A DNA stretch of 64,000 nucleotides, taken from positions 288,501 to 352,500 of the forward strand of contig MCFH01000014.1 of assembly GCA_002104945.1 (NCBI GenBank). The letters are read 5' to 3'. The notes beneath the pieces are model-generated. The model was not told where the DNA came from, made no database searches, and saw nothing but the letters and a program-made list of their open reading frames with translations. Source of the stretch: Piromyces finnis (lineage: Eukaryota; Neocallimastigomycota; Neocallimastigomycetes; Neocallimastigales; Neocallimastigaceae). Of this stretch, positions 36,861-49,319 are shown piece after piece; position 1 is the first letter of the stretch; each line of letters starts with the position of its first letter. The translations under genes and the position numbers were made by a program.

Positions 36861-39800
36861 TTTAATTAATAAAATGATTCTAAAACTATTATATTTATAT
36901 TTTTAAAAATTAAAGTAATTTATTAATAATAATTATAAACAATAATAATATTTATTTAAAAAGGCTTTAATTTTTGAAATAATGAATATATATATTTTTT
37001 ATTATTCTTTTTTTTTCCTTTTATATCCTTTTTTTTTTTTTTTTTCAAATTAAAAGTATTAATTAGTTTTAAATTATTTGAACAATACTTAGTTATTTTT
37101 ATTCTTCCTTAATTAAATTGATTGTTTTTTATATTAAATAATATTAAATTAAAACAATATATAGATTAAAAAGGAAATTTTTTACTAATGAAAAACTCTA
37201 TTTTTTATTAAAATAACAATATTAATATTTTAAATATTTTCCTTGGAAAATTACAATTTTTATTATTCCAAATATAATTTCCGTATTATAATAAATAAAG
37301 TTTGATTTCAATAATAAATCTAAAAAATATAAATATTAAGGTTTATAATTTCTAAATATGAATTTTGTCATATGGAATATTTTATTGTTTTAATTATTAT
37401 TAACCAATCAAACATTTTTTGAATGATTAATTCTTTTTACTAATTTATTATTCATGTATTGTTAAAAGTAAATATTTATATTTAAAAAATATTGTAAATA
37501 TATACCTAATAATAAACAACCTGTATTGTTAAAATATAATAAAAGAAGTTAAATTTTTTAACAGTAATTATTATCTAAAATTAAAAAACATTATTTGTTA
37601 ATGAATAAAAACACAAATATATTATTATAATATAGAAAAATTGCAATTATGCATGTACAAAAGAATTAATTTTAAATAATTAATCAAAAAAAAAAGTGTT
37701 AAATAGTACAATTGTTTTGGCACATAAAAAATATTATAACATGTGGTGTCATTAAAGTTTAACATTAATTAATATTAATACGATTATAATAAAGATTATA
37801 TATATGACTATGTTAGTATTTTTTTTTTTTTTATTAGGTCAAATTTCCATAATTTCTACTGGTATTTGAAATCGTAAAATGAACAAATTAAATATAAAAG
37901 ATAATGTTGGTATTAAATTCCTTGATTAATTTTACTTAGATTGTTTAAATACTATAAAATTTTATATTATAATGGTTTTCAAAGAATCAAATATTAGTTA
38001 ATAAGTATCTTTTTTTAATGCTTTCTGTAGTAAACATCTAGTATTTCTCAACGATAGATTATTTTTTTTTTTTTTACCTTAATTTTCACTACAAAAAAAT
38101 ATAATGTAAACCCAACTTATTATAACAAAAACAATAATGTTTATATTATTTTACTCAGTTATTGAGTATTTAACCATATATTATTTATCAATTATTTTTA
38201 TTTGTATATAAATATTATAAAATGATTAATTTATTAAAAAGTATATATATAATACAAAAAGATAATAAATTCTGATACTTTCTTAAATGTTTTTTTATGC
38301 TTTTTTTAATATTTAATTTATTTCACCAAAAGTCATAATTAATAGTTATAATAAAATAATTAAACATAGACTAATATTTTTGTTCCTATTAATTATTTAG
38401 AAGTGAAATAACATCATCTAGCTTTTAGCATGATTTATTTCTAATAATTAAAAATCCATAAATTATAATAGCATTATATTAAATAGTGTATCATATAACT
38501 TTTATACTAATATTTTTTGTTAAAGAAAAAGGTTTCCTAAAAATTTTAATAAAATATTATAGTGAATTTGTCATATCATTAAAAGAATAATTTAAATGTT
38601 TAATTTAAATAATACAATCTATATTTTTAGTTAAGAATTAAAATTCTAACAATAATTGAAATCGAATACTACCATTAGTAGTTCATTTTGACCAATATTA
38701 TTATATTCCCTCTATATTTGATACTTTATTAAAAAAAATAGACATTATATGAATCTGGCTATTAATGTAAAGTCTATTCATCATTATATAAAAATATAAA
38801 AAATTTAATGAATATAAACTAATATTATTACTATATATATTTTATACACTCTTCAAAAATTATGTCTCTAGAAAAAAAGAAAAAAATTCTTTTGTCTATA
38901 TGAAACGGTTAAAGCTAAAAATTTTAAAAGAATAATTTAAATAAATTTCTTTTAGAGTAATTAAATGATATAACTGTAACTTTTTCTCTTTGTTAACCTT
39001 ATTAATAAAATTATTTATTAATAATTAGATTTACTTCACAATTAATTTTATTATATTTGTATTATTACTAGTACTAAATTAAATTTTATATTTTATATTA
39101 ATTACTCTTAAATATTTAATATATATTTTGAAAAATATGAATTATTGAAAAACACATCTTTTTATTGTCATTAATTAATTATCAAGTATTTTAATTGCAA
39201 AAACCCTTAAAAACAAAATTGTATTAAACCGAGTTATATCATATCATATGTATGATTTGAATTATCTAAGTTAGAATTTTAGGTTTTTTAATAGAAATTT
39301 TATTAATATTTCATTATACTAAAATTTATGGCTTATCCTAGAATACATACATTATCAATACACTACATTATATTAATTACATATTACTTGTAAAAGTTTT
39401 ACTAAACTTATAATTTAATATTAAAATATTAAATTAAATAAAAGATTAAAAGATAACTAGGTTAGAAAAAAAATGTTTTATTAAAATAAGCTTAATTGTT
39501 TTATAAATGAATAATTAAATTATGTATTATGGTTAAAATAATTTCTTTTATTTTATTTAAATAATATATATAATAATAAGATTATTTAATAGTAATACTT
39601 ATTAAGTATTAATAAGATAATAATCTTTACAAAGATTTAATTTCATAAAACTATTCTAAACTATTTATACTAATTGTAATTTTACATTTAATAATAAAAT
39701 AACTTTTTAATACATGATTATATTCATAATATATTTTATAATACTAAAACTAAACTTAAGACTTATTACTAATTATTAAAAATAACTATTGTTTATATAT

Positions 39801-39988
39801 TTATAATATTAATCATTTCTTAATTATAATATAATTCATTGAATATAATATTAATAATTATAATCTTTTGATTCAAAGATTATAAGTTATGATATTGAAA
39901 TAATAATTATAAAATAAAGTTGATTAATTCTGGAAAATAATTTTAATTTAATTAAAACAATAATTTTTGTCCTTTGAGTGAATGATTT
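36861..39988. other. Long AT-rich intergenic region
   Basis: Three kilobases without a supported gene, RNA or organised repeat. Confidence 0.6.
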
Positions 39989-40877
39989 ATGCTGAAAACA
40001 TATAATATATATACGCCATTGTCAATTATAAAAGCATTTGAATTCAATAGTATTAGAAACTATTGGCATTTATCTGAATCGTATGATAACCTTTCTAAAT
40101 ATATCGATATGGATTTTGATGGACTAAAAAATGATATTGTGTATCTAATGAGTGATAAAAAAAATAGAATAAAATTAGATAGGAATATTGATGATTACGA
40201 TAAAAATAGTGGAGAATATAATAATAAACACGATGTTTTAGTAAAACTTCTTCATCTTGGGTATTTAGCCTATGACCATAAAAGTAATCTTAAAATAGAT
40301 TATAATGATGAAAAATCTAATAAATTAATTGGAGAATTATTTATTCCTAATGAAGAAGTACTTACATCATTTAAGGTATCCACAGAAAATAATAATTGGA
40401 AAAAAGTATTTAAAAAAGTAGAATTATCTAAAAAACTTTTAAATGATACATGGAATGAAAACGAAAGTGGAGTAGCTAATTGAATATTTTCATAATGAAG
40501 CATCAAATATAGATTATTATAAAGAAGCAGTATTTAAACTTATTGTTCAAAATGCATATTTGGATGCACTTATTTATTATTCATGTACAATTATACCAGA
40601 GGTTGATTCAGGTAAAGGGTATGCAGATTTAATAATATTATCAAATGAAAATATGAATAAACCAACAATAGTTATAGAACTGAAATGTAATAAAGGAACA
40701 GAATATGGTATACAACAAATATATGATCGGAATTATATTCAAAGATTAGTCAATGATTATAAAGAAATATTATTAGTTTGTATAAGTTGCAATAAAGTAA
40801 AAGCAGGTAACCCAGGATACAAGAAGCATAATTGTAAAATAGTGAAATATAATGCAAAAAATATGTTAAAATTTTAA
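39989..40877 (+). pseudogene. Frameshifted remnant of an AAA-ATPase-like / DUF1703 (PD-D/ExK) protein
   Basis: Two open stretches in adjacent frames (39989-40483 and about 40479-40877) form the C-terminal half of one protein. The first part resembles the linker of the AAA-ATPase-like family (IYTPLSIIKAF, YWHLSESYDNL, DVLVKLLHLGYLAYD, FIPNEEV). The second contains the PD-(D/E)xK nuclease-like core of DUF1703 (EVDSGKGYADLIIL, then VIELKCNKG, with D, E and K). One extra base near 40478-40481 brings a TGA where the reading should continue as IEYFHNEASNIDYY. The N-terminal ATPase half is absent: stops lie just upstream of the first Met. This family is strongly expanded in anaerobic fungi, with unknown function. 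I read it as a decayed, truncated copy; an assembly error could explain the frameshift but not the missing N-terminus. Confidence 0.75.
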
Positions 40878-40941
40878 ATTATAATTTATATCAATTATGT
40901 AAATAAAATTTAAATATTTTTAATTATAAATATTTTGATCC

Positions 40942-40989
<48 letters not shown>

Positions 40990-41261
40990 GTAATAATAAT
41001 AATAATAATCCTTATTTTTTTAAATTTAAATAGTTCTATTAAGATAATCTTTAAATTGTAAGACTTCAAATATACAAACGAATGTTAATATGAATGTAAA
41101 GATGCAAAATATTAAAATATTAATAAAAATTGAATTTGTAAATGTAGCATTTTTATTTACAAAAAAAAAAAAAACTTGAGGCAAGATATTTATAAATCTT
41201 TAATTTTTAGTTAAAAAAATATAAATAAATAAACAAATAAGAATGTATTAGCTTATTTATT
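40878..41261. other. Intergenic spacer with (AAT)n microsatellite
   Basis: Non-coding. Contains an interrupted (ATA/TAA)n run at 40942-41009, followed by AT-rich DNA up to the LINE remnant. Confidence 0.7.
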
Positions 41262-41940
41262 TTCATTAGAGAAATCTTTCAAAGAGGAAAGTTTAAAGGA
41301 AAAGCCATTTATGTTGCTTTATTTGACATCAAAAAAGCATTACGACTTGGTTCCTATTTTCAATATCTTTACAAAGTTATATAAATTAGGTACACGTGGT
41401 AAATGTTCTGATTTTCTCAATAATCTCTACTCTACCTCAAAAGCCCATGCACATTTCTTGGATATGCTCTCTAATGAATTTCCTATCAACCGTAGTGTAA
41501 GGCAAAGATGTCCTCTTTCTCCTATTTTATTTTTTTATTTAATCTTTTCATCAACGATATTTTAAATAAATGTGAAAGGTTTAGTGTTAGTTTAGTAAAT
41601 AAACATTGCTGTGATGGCTTTTTTGCTAATGATATTGTTCTGATTACTCCTAGTCAGAAGAAACTTCAAAAGATGCTCAATTTAGTTCTTGATTGGGCTA
41701 ATTTAAATGAAATATTTTTTAGAATAAATAAATGTACAATTATTGTTATTAAATCTTTCAACCTTTAAAAGACTCCCTAATTATGTAGATCCAGCATTTT
41801 ACATCGGTATGTACTCGATCCATTATTATTCTCCTTTACTTGGTTCTAACGAAAATAGAACTCTTAAAGTTCAATCAATACAAACCTCATGTAAATTTAA
41901 AATTTATTTGAATTATTCTTATTCGATGCGGTTATGAAAA
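41262..41940 (+). pseudogene. Dead LINE reverse transcriptase fragment
   Basis: Three overlapping frames together match the RT core of the intact LINE at 24273-28781. AIYVALFDIKKA, then YDLVPIFNIF after a 1-base frame change, match YLAFLDLRKAYDSVPIGNIL. SVRQRCPLSPILF matches GVRQGCPLSPILF, and FNLFINDILNKCE continues in another frame. FFANDIVLITPSQ replaces FADDIVICAPT, so a catalytic Asp has become Asn. SPLLGSNENR matches the later APLLGSNKAR. Frameshifts, the lost Asp, and no endonuclease or C-terminal knuckle show an old, inactive fragment of a related but distinct subfamily. It lies 1.3 kb upstream of the Dicer gene, on the same strand. Confidence 0.88.
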
Positions 41941-43169
41941 CACTACCAGAGTTGTTATTATTAGTAATAGAGTTACACCCGACTGCTTTCGTGCCTGACC
42001 ATGTTGTAGATAGAATGAACAATTTTTTCACCACTAAATATTAGAATGCTGCATTAATTATATAGAATTTCTTTACTTAATTTTTTAGATGATCTTTTTA
42101 TCATTTATTAAACTGTAATGATTGTATAGAAATGAATAAAATAGTAAATTAAAATATAAAAAACTTTGAAATAATATATATTATATTTTTAAAATATTTA
42201 GTTTTGACCTTTTTTTAATCTATAGCATTTTTTTTAAAAGAAATATCAAATTAATATATGCCGTTAAAACAAGACTAGACATTTACAAATAAAATAATGT
42301 GTAATATATAAAAGAAAATAATATTAAACTGCTTAAGAAAATCATAATGTCATCATATAAGTAAAAATAAATATAAATAGTATTAATAAAATGAAATGAT
42401 AAAATTTTATTATTATATTTTATTTATTATTATATATTATTTAAAGTTTAAGGAATTAAATGGATCAATTTCATTAAATTTAAATGAATATTTATAGTTA
42501 TTTAGTAAAAAGAAAGGCTATTTTCATCATATAAAGAGTAACCGAATGACAGAATGTAATATAACTTTTAGAAATAATAAAATAAAATATTATTATAAAA
42601 AATATATTATATCAATGATTTTTTTTTGAGGAATAAATCAAAGTATTTTTATTAGAATTATTTGATAACTTATTAAATTTAGGTTAAGTCATGTAATATA
42701 TACATATATAAAACCATATAAATTAAGCTTTATTAAACTTTAACTTTTTAATTTAATTATAAAATAATAAAAAAAGTAGACATTACATTTACAACACTGA
42801 AATAATCACGTGTGTGTTCATAAATATATGATATAGATAAATAAAAATATATGTCCATAAATGTTCACAATATTCACCTAATATAATAAAATATTAATAA
42901 ACTAATATTAAATTACTACAACATAAAAGAAACATATATCACAAAACAATTCACGTGATTTGATCAGCTTAATTAAAAATCTTATTTTTTGTTTAAATAA
43001 TGATTTAGTTTGGTATAAAAAACAAATTGTGTGTCATTGTGTTATTTGTTGTTTTTCATATTATTAAATTATTATAATAATTTAATTCTAATTGTAATAT
43101 AGACCCTAATATATACATATATATCAAATATTGTTAAAAAGATATTTACAAATTAATTTAAATTATCAT

Positions 43170-43201
<32 letters not shown>
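41941..43201. other. AT-rich upstream region of the Dicer gene
   Basis: No ORF able to encode a helicase domain is present. The region ends in a run of about 24 A directly before the Dicer start codon. Confidence 0.65.
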
Positions 43202-43204
<3 letters not shown>

Positions 43205-46200
43205 ACAGTTGAAACTGAATCATCATCACAAGATGAACATAAAGGAGATTCTTCAATAAAAAATCGTTATTGGGCAAAAACAAACTTTGGATTATCCATA
43301 TCATACGAGTTTATAAAAAAATATTTTTTGAGAGATATTGTTTGCAAAAGATCATTAAAATTATATAAAAATGTTGAAATATACCAAAATGAACGTAATA
43401 ATTGCATGTTTCCAATACTGAAAGAATTTCTAGATAGAGAAGTATATAGACCTATGAATTTTATAGATAATCCACAATTCGCAGTGACGCTTTCTTTTAA
43501 TAATAATGATAGTGAATTAGTAATCATAGGACCTCTTTGTAGGTCAAAGGCTCAAGCCAAAATTGAAGCTTCAATGGCTTTATTTAAAATATTATATCAT
43601 TTCAATTGTAAATTACTTCCTTTTGTAGAAGGAAATAATATTATATTAAATAAACTTATGGCAAATAATAATACATCAGCTCAAGATTCAAATAAAAAAA
43701 ATGAAAGTAGTATAGAATTTCCATATGTTTTTTCGAGAAATGGTTGGGAAGATATAAAGTAAGTATAATTCTCTATATATATGTATATGTAAATTATTCA
43801 AATTATTTATTGCTTTTTCCATAATTAAAACAATAAATAAAATATAAATTAAACAAAAATATAGAAATAGCATAAAAAAAAAAATCAATTTAAATTTTAA
43901 ACTGCATGCATTTCAATTAATTACTTATTTTAAATAATAATAATAATAATAAATAAATAAAAATCAATATATTAATTCATTATAAATTTAAAAATATTTA
44001 TCAAAATGTTATTATTTAATATTCTTATAAAATAATACAAGTTCAGAATTTAATTGCTTCGAAAATTTATGTCATCCAAATAATACATTTTTTGTATCTA
44101 TCATTGATTTTATTGATGATCCCATGATGAATTTTGTGGATCCTACCACTAGAGAAAAAAAGAGAATGTATATAGGCTATTTAACAAAAAAGCCAATCCC
44201 AAGAATTGACGATAAATTTTCTTGTTATAATGGTACACAAAAATCAAATTTTTCGTTAACACCATGGGATAAATTCCATATGAATTATTCTCAAGAAGAA
44301 ATTAATGAATTATCCAATTATTTGCAGAATATTTTTGGGTACAAAACCATTGTTAAAAAAAACTCAGATATTCATAATGAAAATAAAGGAGAGAGTTATA
44401 TCATTGATAATAGTGATTGTCAAAGTTTTTTACCCGTTTACTTTAATAGTAATGAATTTTCAAAAATTAGACGATTCCAGGATAAATTATGGGGTTTACT
44501 TTGTGTGAGTTTAGAATTTAAAATGAATAAAGAAACTGATGATATGTATTATATTCTTCCATTTTACAAGTCTCTTGATCAAGAAGATTCAAAAATTAAT
44601 GTAGATTGGTATTACATAAATTATATTCTTCAAGAAAAAGCAAATCCAGATGAAATTACTGTTGCAGACTGGATCGCTACAGTTGACTATCATTTGCAAA
44701 ATAATCAAAAAGATATTATAAGTCCAACCAAGAGTTTTGAAGATAATTATAATGCAGTGAGGGATACCTTTGAAATATTAAAGAAGGATCCTTCCTTTAA
44801 AGAAGAATATAAAACTCGTAACATTAGTCAAGAAAATAAAAGTTATATTTCAGATACCCTTCATAACACCTATTTTAGAACATTGTATAATCGTCGATTA
44901 TATATTTTAAAAGATTTCCATGAAGAGTTAACTATGGATGATGAATTCACCGTTAAAAACTACAATAAAGACGAAGAACCCTATCAAATTTCCTACAAGA
45001 ACTATATCATGAAAAATTATTCAGATATAATGGAAAATTATGAGTATAAATATCCGCAATTTTCATTAGTTTGTGGTAAAGTTTTTTCCCTCCTAAAGAA
45101 TTTTGACTATCATTCCGAAAAAGAACTTGAAGTTCAACGCCGACAAAAAGAAAATAAATCCAAAAAAGAAGGAACTGGTTTCAAAGCTTGGTTCATTCCA
45201 GAATTATGTCATATTTTCCATCTACCGACCTATTGGTTAAAATTTTTACAATATATACCCATTCTAACCTATAAATTAAAAGCCTTTTGTTATATAAGTG
45301 AATTTAGATATGTTATTGGCATTAAACCTCTTAGTATCATAAATTTAACCTATGCTGCCACTTCTAAAAATTCTGATATAATTATGGGAAATCGTCATGA
45401 GCAATTAGAAATGCTCGGAGATACCATCCTTAAATACCTCACCACCATCTATTACTATAATCGTTATCCAGAAAAGGATGAATCTTTTCTTACCTCTATT
45501 CGTATGAAAAATGTCAGTAATGAAAATTTAATTCAATTAACTAATTATTATCAATGGAATCGTTTCTTTTTACAAAAAAAGTTTAGTATTAACTATTTCC
45601 ATCCACCTAACATTAGTATTATTGAAGGAATGCGAATTAGAGAATGTTCTAATGCAATGCATGAAAATAAACCAATAGCAGATTTCTTTGAATCCATTAT
45701 TGGTGCTTGCTTTATTGAAGGAAAAACAATAGCGCAAGGAATTCAAATTTGTCAACTCTTCCTTTCTCGTTCAAAATTAATTATCCCTATTCCGTTTAAT
45801 TATAAACCAACCATTGATGAATACGTTAGAGAACCAGGCTATGACTATGATGAGATAGTTAAAAAAATATGTAAATTTTTAAATCATACCTATTCAAAGG
45901 ATTCAACCCTTTACACCGTTCTTCATCTTATTTCATTAGCTACACCCACAATGCGAAGAGAGTAAGTTTTAACAAATAAATAAGTTTAAAAAAAAAAATT
46001 TTTTTTCTGTCGTTTTTTTTTTCGAACTTTTATACTATGCCATATATAAAATATTGGTTGATAACTATTTATTATGTATATCTATATTTTAGTCACTATT
46101 TTATACTTTAAGCTTATTGGTATAGATACTAATAATTATTTTTTTTTAAAAAAAAAAAAAAAAAAAGATATCAACGTTTAGAATATTTAGGTGATGCTGT

Positions 46201-47059
46201 TATTGATTTAATTACCATCAATTATTTCTTTAATCGATTTAAAGGAGCCAATCCAAAAGAATTAACACAATTTAAACATTTATCCGTTCAAAATCAAGTG
46301 TTTGCTGATATTATCTATAATTTTGGTCTTATTGAATGCCTGCCCTTCCCACCATCCACTAAAAAAGAAATCGATAAATTTATTGAAATGAAAAGTGTTC
46401 ATAAAGATTTCCCATTCCATAAAAATATTGCTGATTTATTTGAAGTATTTGTGGGAGCTATTCATATTGATAATGGTTATCAATTTGAAAAAACTAATGA
46501 AGAACTTGTCGACTTTTTAACAAAACATATTTTCCAGCATTCAGCGCAAAATCAATCTATTGAAAGGTTTGAAGTCATTAATGAAATTATTGAAATCTTA
46601 TCGGTTATTGGTCGTAAATATTCGCATCTTGAAGGTTTTCTTAGAAATCCAAAATCAGTTTATCAGTAAGTATAAAAAAAAAAAAATTTTTTTTTTCCTT
46701 ATTTTAGGATAACTTTATGAGAATTGTTATTGTTTTTATTGTTTTTAACATTATCAATGAATTAAAACTAATTTTATTTTTTCTTTCTTTCTTAATTTTA
46801 CATTTAATAAAGAACTATTAAAATTTCAAATTATGAATCCTCGTGTTCAATTCAAGTTGTTTTTAAAGAAAATGAATTTGTTACCCTATCAGAATTTACC
46901 TCTATTGGATTTAATAAAAAGCAAGCCAAACGTAAATTAGCACAAAAAATGATGGATATTTATCATCAATTAGGAGAAGAAATTTTTGAAGAAAAATTAT
47001 TAAAAAGAATTCAACAAGATAAAGATGCTAAAGTAACATTAGATTATTGGACAAATTAA
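43202..47059 (+). CDS. Dicer-like RNase III without helicase (4 exons)
   Basis: Processes double-stranded RNA into small RNAs for silencing. Exons 43202-43758, 44042-45961, 46168-46665 and 46813-47059 join in phase to 1073 residues. Residues about 85-165 resemble the Dicer dimerisation domain (SELVIIGPLCRSKAQAKIEASMALFKIL). About 310-370 fit the platform (KLWGLLCVSLEF, ILPFY, VDWYYI). About 490-560 fit PAZ and connector (SYKNYIMKNYSDIMENYEYKYPQ, WFIPELCHIF). RNase IIIa (about 615-760) has EQLEMLGD and ADFFESIIGA; RNase IIIb (about 826-930) has RLEYLGDAVID and ADLFEVFVGA. The four acidic catalytic residues are therefore present in both, so both centres should cut. A dsRNA-binding domain ends the protein (993-1050, FNKKQAKRKLAQKMM). 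The N-terminal DExD/H helicase typical of fungal Dicers is missing, and nothing upstream encodes it. Confidence 0.92.
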
Positions 47060-49187
47060 AAATGATATCTTTCCCGTTTTTTTTTTTTTTTTCACCATAA
47101 TTATTTATTTAGTTTTACTTAGCAGAAATTATCATTAATAAATTTAATAGTATTTAGTTTTAATTTTTTTTTTTTATATAAAATATCAATCAAGAATAAA
47201 TAGACTTTTATTTATTAATATTATTACTGTTGTTACTGCTGCTGTTTTATTTATTTCTATATATTTTGTAAATTAAAAACTATAAAGGTTTTATATAATA
47301 AATTTATATAAAGAGAGGTATTATAATACCGATTGAATAAACTCATTATTAAAAGTATAATTATCATCAATAATTTTTACCACCAATTTATACAATATTT
47401 CAATTCATATACTAAAATATTAATCTGTAGCTCTATTAATTCATTCAAAAGTTTTTTTTTTTTTTTTTTCATTAGATAAAATTTTTATAATGATAGTAAT
47501 ACTTTTTTTATTATAATTCCACATTAATAACCTAATGAATTTAATTGTTTAAATTTTTAATTCATAAGACTTTTATTATTATTATTATTTTATTTAATAT
47601 ATCCATGACTCCATGACATCTCACACTTGTAATATTATAAAATCAGGTCGAATAGAAATAAGTACTTTTCATTAAACCTGTCTATTTAATTTTTTATAAC
47701 TTTATATCCAATAGGTCTTTCATTATCATACTCATGTCTATTATAAAGTATTAAAACTAAATTTAATAGTTTATCATTATTTAAATCATTTATTAAAAGT
47801 TCATTTAATACATACAAACTTTATATGTAGCCTATTTGAAAGAAAATATTTAAATGATTTTTAATTTATAATATATATAGTTTTTATGGAATTCTATAGT
47901 ACTATATTATTATATACTTTTAAAATAATGTAAATATACGTATACTCTTTCTCTTTCTTAATATGTAAGGATTCTAATGATAATACTAAACTCATTAATG
48001 GAATATCAAGTAAGTTTATAGATGAATAAAACAATATTTAAAATTGCGTATTATTAACATTTAATATTCAACAATTTAACCTAATATCTATAATCGAAAA
48101 AAGTAATTCTGTTAAACAGAGAGCTTAATAATTTATTAAAATTATAAAGTCAATAAAAGTCTCTCATTCAGTAAGAAAGTTTCCTCAACAACAAATTATG
48201 GCATTATAGGGTTACAATGATGAAATGTTTATCCATTTTTTTAATTTCTTACATTTTGTATACATTATTTAAGCATTTAACTATGGATTATCCATTTTGT
48301 CCTATTTTATCTAGGATACACCATTCTTTTAGGTTTTGTATGACATTTTGTGATATTTCTATCAGAAAAAAAAAAAAAATCAATGTAATATGATTTGATT
48401 TAATAATAAATGAAACTGGGGAATTAAACACAAATAAATGATTTAATAAGAATAATATGATCCTATTAAATCTTTAATTTTTCTTTTTTTTTTTTATTAA
48501 ATTGGTGCTATTATTAGTTACAAATTAACATCCTTTTTTTTAATTTGAAAATTATTGGTGAAATTGATCATATGTTTATCTTTATTTAAAGTTTAATATA
48601 AAGTCTTTTTTTTCACAAACATTATAAATAAAAATAAATAATTATAATTATTAAAAAAAAAAAAAGACACTAGAATATTATTATATATTTTTATTTTTAT
48701 TTTTATTTTTTTTTTGGATATTTTATTGTTGAATATAACATGTAATAATTAATATAAATAAATATTGATATATTTAAAAAAAACACTTTTTTTTTTTTTG
48801 ATGTTAGTGTTATATTGAATTAATATAAATATTATATTAAATTTTAATTTTAAACTTTAATAAATTATCATGAACCTATGAACATGTCAAATGGTTTCAA
48901 TTTCAATATATTTATAAAAGCACAAAATGAAACAACTTTAATTATTATTCTTTTGTTTTTATTTGTAAACTTTTTCTTAATTGTAACAAAATATAAAAAT
49001 AAAATTAGTGTAGCATAATTGAACAAATCTAAATATATAATAAATTTATATAATAAACTTATATATAAAAAGATAATTTCCTCTTTTTTTTTTTATAAAA
49101 AGAAAAGTGAAAAGTAATTTACTTGAATATTACAAAAAAAAAAAAAGATAATAATAATAATAATATTTAAATAAACTTTTATACAAA
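47060..49187. other. AT-rich intergenic region
   Basis: Non-coding spacer downstream of the Dicer gene; no supported feature. The last 150 bases are the A-rich leader of the first 43-residue microprotein. Confidence 0.6.
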
Positions 49188-49319
49188 ATGTTTTTCATTG
49201 ACATTATTCTTAAGAATGCTCTTATTATTAGTATTCTTTTCAGTTTTATTGAAATGATTAGCTGTGTTATCTCACCTTTAAGGACAAAGAATCTCACTTA
49301 TAAGGATAAAAATCAATAA
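49188..49319 (+). CDS. 43-residue membrane microprotein, copy 1
   Basis: Small ORF supported mainly by its paralogue at 51234-51365. It encodes a hydrophobic segment (about residues 3-28, IILKNALIISILFSFIEMIS) followed by CVISPLRTKN and a polar, basic tail of 13 residues, so a single membrane-spanning peptide is likely. Between the copies the start, stop and length are the same, the block FEMISCVISPLRTKN-like region is conserved as EMISCVISPLRTKN, and many codon differences are synonymous (TGT/TGC, TCA/TCT, AGG/AGA, AAT/AAC), as under purifying selection on the peptide. The ATG follows an A-rich leader like those of other genes here. I recognise no family; candidates are small subunits of ER or other membrane complexes. 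No target can be named. Confidence 0.72.
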   Translation: MFFIDIILKNALIISILFSFIEMISCVISPLRTKNLTYKDKNQ

